A stretch of 35,674 bases of DNA, from the NCBI GenBank assembly GCA_965370435.1, contig CBDUUP010000005.1, positions 1 through 35,674 of the forward strand, written 5' to 3'. Shown here piece after piece: positions 29,864-35,674 of this stretch. The translations under genes and the position numbers were made by a program. Source of the stretch: CBDUUP01 sp965370435 (GTDB lineage Bacteria > Chloroflexota > Anaerolineae > Anaerolineales > UBA11579). The stretch's first letter is position 1. Every line of letters begins with the position of its first letter. Under the pieces are notes generated by a model that worked only from the letters and a program-made list of their open reading frames with translations, was not told where the DNA came from and searched no databases.

Positions 29864-32800
29864 ATGTCTGACCCAAAAAAGTCTGCCGCCCGGCGCAAGC
29901 TGCTGTTGATCCCTAATTTGCTGCTGGCTATATCCCTGGCCTGCTCGGTGACCGGGGTTACGCCTACCTCTACGCCCACTTCGCCCCCGGCTGTGTCCGA
30001 CCCGGATGTGGAGCCGATGACCTTGCCGCCCGCCATTGTGGAGACGTATCCCATGCTGGGGAGCGAACTGCCCCTGGAAGGGCCTTTTGCGCTGTACTTC
30101 AATCAGGACATGAATACCGCCTCGGTAGAGGCGGCGTTGAGCGGGCAGCCGACGCTCTCTGGGGTTATCACCTGGCCGGATGAGGCCACGCTGGTCTTCA
30201 CGCCGGATATGGCCTGGCTGCCGGAAACTGAACTGACTATCACGCTGGGAATTACCGCGGCTGCGGCCAACGGACTCACCTTGCCGGAGCCGGTCACGCT
30301 GGTATTCATCACGGTGGGGCCGCTGCGAATGACCCACAACCTGCCGCTGGCGGAGGCCGCCGAGGTGGACCCCTCATCGGCGGTGGTGGCGGCATTCAAC
30401 CGGCCGCTGGTCCCCCTGGGAGCGGACCCGGCCTCCCTGCCCCAGGCGTTCAGCATAGAACCGGCTGCGGCGGGGCGGGGGGAGTGGCTCAACACCAGCA
30501 CTTACATCTTCTACCCCGACCCGGGGCTGGCCGGAGGGGTCACTTACACGGCGCGGGTCAACCCGGACTTGACCAGCGTGGATGGGGGGCCGCTGGAACC
30601 GGTCACCGAGGGGCCGGTCACCTACGCCAGTTGGACCTTCACCACCGCCTCGCCGCGGCTGATCTCGGTTGACCCCCAAGATAACCCTAAAAACATCCGA
30701 TTGGACGCTGAGTTCGTGCTCACTTTCAACCAGCCCATGAACCCGGACAGCGTGGCCGACAACTTCGCCCTGATAGGGCCGGGCAATGTGAGTGTGGCGG
30801 GGGAACAAACCTGGAACGAGGATGACTCTATCCTCACGTTCACGCCCGCCGCCTGGCTGGACCGCGGGACCAGCTACCAGGTCGCGCTGGGCGGGAACGC
30901 CCAATCTGCGGGGGGGACGCCATTGGTGATGGCTACGTTCGCGGATTTCTTCACCGTTTCTGACCTGATGGTGGTCAGCAGCGACCCGTATCCGGGCGGA
31001 GAGAAAAGCGTCTACGGCTCAGTGGTAGTCAATTTCAACGCCCCCCTCTCGGAGGGCGACCTGACCGTTTATTTCAGCCTGGAACCGGCAGTCACCAACT
31101 TCGGGGTCTCGCAAAATGAAAAGGCGGTCTACGTCTACGGCGATTTCGCCCCCCGGACGGACTACAGCCTCACTATTGACGCCAACCTCTCTGACGTTTG
31201 GGGCGGCGCGCTGGGAGAGGCTTACGTCTTGAATTTCCGCACCGCGCCCATCACGCCCAGCTTGACGTTGGACGCCCAGATGGGCAGTTGGGTGGTGTTC
31301 CTCACCCCGGAGGACAAAGCTCTATCGGGCCAGGCGGCCAACCTGCGTTGGGTTGACATCGGCAGGGGAACGCTCACCTTTGACGACCTGGTGCGGCTGC
31401 TGGGACCCGGCGGGTATGACGAACGGCAGGATTACCGTCCAAACGACTATACGCAATGGCGGCATCCGCTGAACCTGCCCGCTGACCAGTACGAGAGGAT
31501 AGACCTGCCCCTCACCCAGGACGGCGGGCCGCTGTCGCCGGGGATCTATGCGTTGGTGTACCAGTCGGGGCAGATCGCCCGGTCCTCTCCCGTCACGCCT
31601 ATCTTCGGAGTGGTCAGCAACGTGCATCTAACCTACAAGGTCAGCGCGACCGACGTGCTGGTCTGGGCGGTGGACCTGCGCACCGAGCAGCCGGTGGCGG
31701 AGGCCTCGGTTTCTATCATTGACGAGAACGGGGAGGTCCTGGCGTTGGGGCGCACCGATTCGCAGGGCGTATTCCGGGCCAATATCGCCGCGCTGGATGA
31801 CCCTTACATCTTGACCTACGCCATGCTGGGACAGCCCGGACAGGACCATTTTGCGCTGGCGCTCTCCACATGGAACCAGGGAATCTCCTCTTATGAGTTC
31901 GGCCTGCCCACCGATTACTCTCCGCCCGGAATAGAAGCATACATCTACACCGAGAGGCCCATTTACCGCCCAGGACAGACGGTGTACTTCCGGGCGGTGG
32001 TCCGAGAGGCATACAACGGACGCTACACCCCGGCGGATATGGAGACATTGCGGCTGACCGTTTATGACGGCTTTGGGGAGGTACTCACCCAGTTCGATTT
32101 GCCTCTCTCGGCGTTCGGCACGGTTCACGGCGAACTGGTCCTGCCGGAGGATGCGCCGCCGGGATACTACCGGCTGGAAACGGAATATGGGGTTCGGAAC
32201 TTCCAAGTGGCCGCTTACCGCAAGCCGGAGATTGATTTGCAGGTCAGCTTCACCACCGAGGCGGCGACCGCGGGGGGAACCTTGAACGCTACGGTGGAGG
32301 CCAATTATTTCTTCGGCGCGCCGGCGGGGAACGCGCCCTTGACCTGGACGCTCTACGCCCGGCCCTCTCACTTCGACATCCCCGGCTACCAGACGGGCAA
32401 CATGGATACGCGTTGGATGGGGCCGTCCTGGGCTTACATAGGCAGCGATTTTGGAATCCTGCTGGACGAGGGGAGCGGGGAGACCGGCCCGGATGGCACT
32501 TTCAGGCTCGAAATCCCGTTGGAGGCGGTAGAAAATCCCCAGCTTTACACCCTGGAAGTCACCTTGCAGGACGAGAGCGGATTCCCGGTCAGCGGGCGGG
32601 CTAACGCTCAGGTGCATCCGGCGGACACCTACATTGGGGTGCGCCCGGACGCGTTCACCGCGCAGGCTGGACAGGAGATCGGCTTTGAGGTTCAGGTAGC
32701 GGCCTGGTCGGGCGACTCTCCCGGCGAGCGCAGCCTGCGGGCGGAGTTCTCCAAAGTGGTCTGGGTGCGGGAGGAGCCGAAAGCGGGCGAGCCATACGGA

Positions 32801-35674
32801 TATCCCACTTTTGTTCCGCAGTACACCTTGATCGCCAGCGTGGATTTCGTCACCGATGGGAACGGATTGGCCCGTCTGGCTTTCACGCCGCCGGAACCGG
32901 GGACTTACATGCTGCAAGTGAGCGGGGACGGCGCGCAGACCCAGGTACTTCTGTGGGTGAGCGGGGCGGGACAGGCGGTGTGGCCCAACCTGCCCAACCA
33001 GCGGCTACAACTCACCGCCGACAGCGACAATTACCAGCCCGGCGACACCGCCCAGGTCTTCATCCCCAACCCGTTGGGGAGGGAAGCGCTGGCGTTGGTC
33101 ACGGTGGAGCGGGGGGTGGTGCTCCGGCACCAGATCTTGACCCTGGGCGAGGAGGGAACTACTCTCTCGCTGCCCTTGAGCGACGAGGACGCGCCCAACA
33201 TTTACGTCTCAGTGACCATCATTGGACGGAACGGGGAGGGGGAACTGGATTTCCGGCAGGGGTACGTGGAGCTGTTGGTGGAGCCGGTTCAGCATACGCT
33301 AAACGTGGAATTGCTCACTGAACCCACGCGGACCGGCCCCGGCGAGGAGGTCACTTTCAGCATACGGGTCACGGACGCGGGGGGGAGTCCGGTGGAGGGC
33401 GAGTTCTCGCTTTCGGTGGTGGACCTGGCGGTACTCGCGCTGGCGGACCCCAACGCCCCGGACATCTTACCCGCTTATTACGGCCCCCAACCGCTGGGGG
33501 TGCGCACCGGCCTGGCGCTGGCGGCTTATGCCCGGCGGTTCACCTTCCAGGCGGACGGGCTGGGGGGCGGGGGCGGGGGCGACCTTCTGGTGGTGGACGT
33601 GCGGGATGAATTCGAGGATACGGCCTATTGGAACGCGGTCATCATCACCGATGCGGATGGGGAAGCCCAAGTGACGGTCACGCTGCCCGATAACCTCACC
33701 ACCTGGCAAATTGATCTGCGAGGTTTGACGGCGGACACGCGAGTCGGGGAGGCGCGGGCGCAGGTGGTCACGTCGAAGGATTTATTGGTGCGCCCGGTGA
33801 CGCCCCGCTTCGTGGTGGTGGGCGACCATTTGCTATTGGCGGCGATTGCGCACAACAACACCGGTGAAGATATTCAGGCGTTGGTCTCGCTCCAGGCGGA
33901 GGGATTTTCGTTGGATGAGGGCGGCCAGACGGGGCAGTTGATTTCCATCCCGGCGGGGGGGCGGGTGCGAGTGGAATGGTGGGGGACGGTATTGGATGTG
34001 GAGAGCGTGGATCTGGTCTTTTCGGCCCGGGGCGGGGGGTTGGAGGACGCGGCCCGGCCGGAAAACGGCCCCCTGCCGGTACTCCATTACACGGCTCCGC
34101 AGACCTTCGCCACCGCGGGGACTTTGACGGAGGGGGGCGAGCGGTTGGAATTGGTGTGTTTGCCGCGCACCTTTGACCCTTCGGGCGGCGAACTGCGGGT
34201 GGAGATTTCGCCTTCGCTGGCGGCGGCGATGTTCCAGGCGTTGGATGTGCTGGAAAACTCGCCTTACGACAGCGCGGAGGGAATCCTTTCCAGCTTCTTG
34301 CCCAATCTGGAGGCTTACCGCGCCCTGAGGGAGTTGGGCGTGGAGTCGGCCAACCTGGAAGCCCGCCTGGAGCGCACCCTGGAGGAGGGGTTGGCGAGGC
34401 TGCTCTCCCGGCAGAATTCGGATGGGGGCTGGGGATGGAGTTTCAACAGCCGGAGCGACTCTTACATCACCGCTTACGCGCTCTATGGCTTGACCCGGGC
34501 GGAGGCGGCGGGGTTCTTGTTCGACGAGGAGGCTATCCGAGACGCGGTCACATTCCTGCAGAGCGGGATGCCGGCTACTTCAATGCTGACCCAGACCTGG
34601 CAGTTCGACCGGCTGGCTTTCCAGCATTATGTGTTGGATGAGGCCGGGGCCGGGTCTCCGGCGGGGGTATCGGCGCTGTATGAAGAGCGTGACCGGCTCA
34701 ATCCCTGGGGGCAGGCTTTGCTGGCTTTGACTCTTGAGTCGCTCACGCCGGGGGACGAGCGGGCGGCAACGCTGATCTCCGACCTCCAGGCGACGGCGAT
34801 CCGTTCGGCGACGGGAGCGCATTGGGAGGAGGGGGAACGCAGTTGGCGGAATATGAGCAACACGATTTTCAACTCCTCGGTGGTCGTCTACGCCATCGCT
34901 CAGCGGGACCCGGCCTCCCCGATGCTGCCGGACGCGGTGCGCTATTTGATGGCCCACCGCGACGCCCAGGGCGGTTGGAATTCGACTTACACCACGGCGT
35001 GGACGGTGTTGGCGTTGACGGAGGTCATCCGGGGCACGGGGGAGTTGGGCGGGGAGTACGGCTTCTCGGCCAGCTTGAATGACCTGCCGCTGCTCAGCGG
35101 GGAGGCAGGGGGCGAATCGCTGACGCCGATCTCGACCATCGTGCCGCTCACCGACCTGTTCCCCAACGTGCCCAACGGCTTGATCTTCCGGAGAGACCCG
35201 GGATTGGGACGGCTGTATTACACCATCATTCTGCAGGTCTACCGCCCGGCAGAGGAGGCGGCTCCGCTCAATCGGGGGATCAACGTGGCGCGGACTTATT
35301 ACGACCATGACGACCCTTGCTTTGCGAATGGCGGCGAGTCGCCCTGCGCGGCGGTGAACGAGGCCCAGGCGGGAGACCTGGTCACGGTGCGGCTGACAAT
35401 CACGCTGCCCAACGACGTTTATTACCTGATGGTGGAGGATTATCTCCCCGCGGGGGCGGAGATTTTGGATACCCGGCTGAAGACCAGCCAACAGGGCGCG
35501 GCGACTCCGGTCTATGACCCGCGGCGGCCTTTCGCCGAGGGATGGGGGTGGTGGCTTTTCAGCGCGCCGAGGGTTTATGACGATCATATCGCCTGGACGG
35601 CGGATTATGTCCCCGCGGGGACGTATGAGTTGACTTATATTCTTGTGTTAACGCATCCGGGGGAGTTCCGGGTG
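29864..35674 (+). CDS. Alpha-2-macroglobulin-like lipoprotein lacking thioester, 3' end beyond window
   Basis: 1937 residues are visible and the frame is still open. Start ATG at 29864 with AGGAG (29853-29857) at 6 nt. Lipoprotein-type signal LLLAISLAC (Cys27; lipobox weak but plausible), then a Thr/Pro linker. About 60-370: three Ig-like Big_5 domains (SELPLEGPFALYFNQDMN, VDPQDNPKNIRLDAEFVLTF). MG domains follow, with the hallmark TERPIYRPGQTVYFRAVVRE near 696. A Gly-rich bait-like stretch near 1230-1245 (LGGGGGGDL) precedes the A2M core (FEDTAYWNAVIITDADGEA, LPDNLTTWQIDLRGLTADT). At the thioester position the sequence is SPYDSAEGILSSFLPN: Ser1470 and Gly1473 replace Cys and Gln, so no thioester forms. 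Helical TED repeats (NSDGGWGWSFNSRSDSYITA) remain. It probably acts as a cell-surface protease-trapping or adhesive protein by a thioester-independent mechanism, as in YfaS. Confidence 0.92.
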   Translation, partial: MSDPKKSAARRKLLLIPNLLLAISLACSVTGVTPTSTPTSPPAVSDPDVEPMTLPPAIVETYPMLGSELPLEGPFALYFNQDMNTASVEAALSGQPTLSGVITWPDEATLVFTPDMAWLPETELTITLGITAAAANGLTLPEPVTLVFITVGPLRMTHNLPLAEAAEVDPSSAVVAAFNRPLVPLGADPASLPQAFSIEPAAAGRGEWLNTSTYIFYPDPGLAGGVTYTARVNPDLTSVDGGPLEPVTEGPVTYASWTFTTASPRLISVDPQDNPKNIRLDAEFVLTFNQPMNPDSVADNFALIGPGNVSVAGEQTWNEDDSILTFTPAAWLDRGTSYQVALGGNAQSAGGTPLVMATFADFFTVSDLMVVSSDPYPGGEKSVYGSVVVNFNAPLSEGDLTVYFSLEPAVTNFGVSQNEKAVYVYGDFAPRTDYSLTIDANLSDVWGGALGEAYVLNFRTAPITPSLTLDAQMGSWVVFLTPEDKALSGQAANLRWVDIGRGTLTFDDLVRLLGPGGYDERQDYRPNDYTQWRHPLNLPADQYERIDLPLTQDGGPLSPGIYALVYQSGQIARSSPVTPIFGVVSNVHLTYKVSATDVLVWAVDLRTEQPVAEASVSIIDENGEVLALGRTDSQGVFRANIAALDDPYILTYAMLGQPGQDHFALALSTWNQGISSYEFGLPTDYSPPGIEAYIYTERPIYRPGQTVYFRAVVREAYNGRYTPADMETLRLTVYDGFGEVLTQFDLPLSAFGTVHGELVLPEDAPPGYYRLETEYGVRNFQVAAYRKPEIDLQVSFTTEAATAGGTLNATVEANYFFGAPAGNAPLTWTLYARPSHFDIPGYQTGNMDTRWMGPSWAYIGSDFGILLDEGSGETGPDGTFRLEIPLEAVENPQLYTLEVTLQDESGFPVSGRANAQVHPADTYIGVRPDAFTAQAGQEIGFEVQVAAWSGDSPGERSLRAEFSKVVWVREEPKAGEPYGYPTFVPQYTLIASVDFVTDGNGLARLAFTPPEPGTYMLQVSGDGAQTQVLLWVSGAGQAVWPNLPNQRLQLTADSDNYQPGDTAQVFIPNPLGREALALVTVERGVVLRHQILTLGEEGTTLSLPLSDEDAPNIYVSVTIIGRNGEGELDFRQGYVELLVEPVQHTLNVELLTEPTRTGPGEEVTFSIRVTDAGGSPVEGEFSLSVVDLAVLALADPNAPDILPAYYGPQPLGVRTGLALAAYARRFTFQADGLGGGGGGDLLVVDVRDEFEDTAYWNAVIITDADGEAQVTVTLPDNLTTWQIDLRGLTADTRVGEARAQVVTSKDLLVRPVTPRFVVVGDHLLLAAIAHNNTGEDIQALVSLQAEGFSLDEGGQTGQLISIPAGGRVRVEWWGTVLDVESVDLVFSARGGGLEDAARPENGPLPVLHYTAPQTFATAGTLTEGGERLELVCLPRTFDPSGGELRVEISPSLAAAMFQALDVLENSPYDSAEGILSSFLPNLEAYRALRELGVESANLEARLERTLEEGLARLLSRQNSDGGWGWSFNSRSDSYITAYALYGLTRAEAAGFLFDEEAIRDAVTFLQSGMPATSMLTQTWQFDRLAFQHYVLDEAGAGSPAGVSALYEERDRLNPWGQALLALTLESLTPGDERAATLISDLQATAIRSATGAHWEEGERSWRNMSNTIFNSSVVVYAIAQRDPASPMLPDAVRYLMAHRDAQGGWNSTYTTAWTVLALTEVIRGTGELGGEYGFSASLNDLPLLSGEAGGESLTPISTIVPLTDLFPNVPNGLIFRRDPGLGRLYYTIILQVYRPAEEAAPLNRGINVARTYYDHDDPCFANGGESPCAAVNEAQAGDLVTVRLTITLPNDVYYLMVEDYLPAGAEILDTRLKTSQQGAATPVYDPRRPFAEGWGWWLFSAPRVYDDHIAWTADYVPAGTYELTYILVLTHPGEFRV

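Noticed and set aside
31628..32917. 429-codon minus-strand open frame, and 34580-35587 (335 codons)
   Set aside because: Both are antisense shadows of the alpha-2-macroglobulin frame; Arg/Pro/Gly-rich with no motifs.

Overview
This window looks like a chromosomal segment of a Chloroflexota bacterium, probably of the Anaerolineae/Caldilineae type. The assignment is inferred from gene content (dnaX-ybaB-recR cluster, PrsW-like proteases, Ig-like/TolB and alpha-2-macroglobulin lipoproteins, NACHT-HEAT NTPase, APC-Usp transporter), the mostly GC-rich coding sequence, and numerous short-period repeats between genes. No rRNA or tRNA gene and no CRISPR array was seen.

Layout. 1-444: 5' part of pyroglutamyl-peptidase (minus). 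641-1540: amidase-SH3b gene with a clear terminator. 1597-4254: dnaX-ybaB-recR DNA maintenance operon (minus). 4533-6455: membrane-anchored TPR protein, converging on a DUF1992 gene. 6994-8100: divergent pair, lamin-tail protein and NYN nuclease, both apparently leaderless. 8101-8677: a 577-base non-coding stretch holding a pseudoknotted structured RNA (HEARO/omega-RNA-like), a short-period array and a 153-bp MITE. 8678-12046: Vps62-PrsW fusion protease and a YncE-like propeller. 12076-13815: RCK-domain channel-like protein and methyltransferase. 13816-15406: mostly non-coding, with repeats, a frameshifted membrane-protein remnant, one small membrane protein and hairpins. 15407-19637: THUMP-like methyltransferase, then an operon of LPG-synthase-like flippase, membrane protein and FAD oxidoreductase. 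19638-20073: repeats plus a 169-bp MITE with a 10-bp target duplication. 20074-21926: Ig-like/TolB propeller protein overlapping a redoxin. 22251-24614: APC permease with two Usp domains. 24862-25692: thioredoxin-TPR chaperone. 25786-29720: NACHT-HEAT NTPase translationally coupled to a two-TM protein. 29864-end: very large alpha-2-macroglobulin-like lipoprotein, divergent from the NACHT operon.

The strongest unusual signals are (i) a family of 7-8-bp quasi-periodic arrays, eight of which begin at or within a few bases of a stop codon with the G-rich strand in sense, each with its own core word; (ii) the pseudoknotted RNA without a nuclease ORF; (iii) the NACHT-HEAT/2-TM operon, which shares a divergent overlapping promoter with a thioester-less alpha-2-macroglobulin; and (iv) two MITEs with intact target duplications. 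All functional names come from reading motifs; no database search was run.
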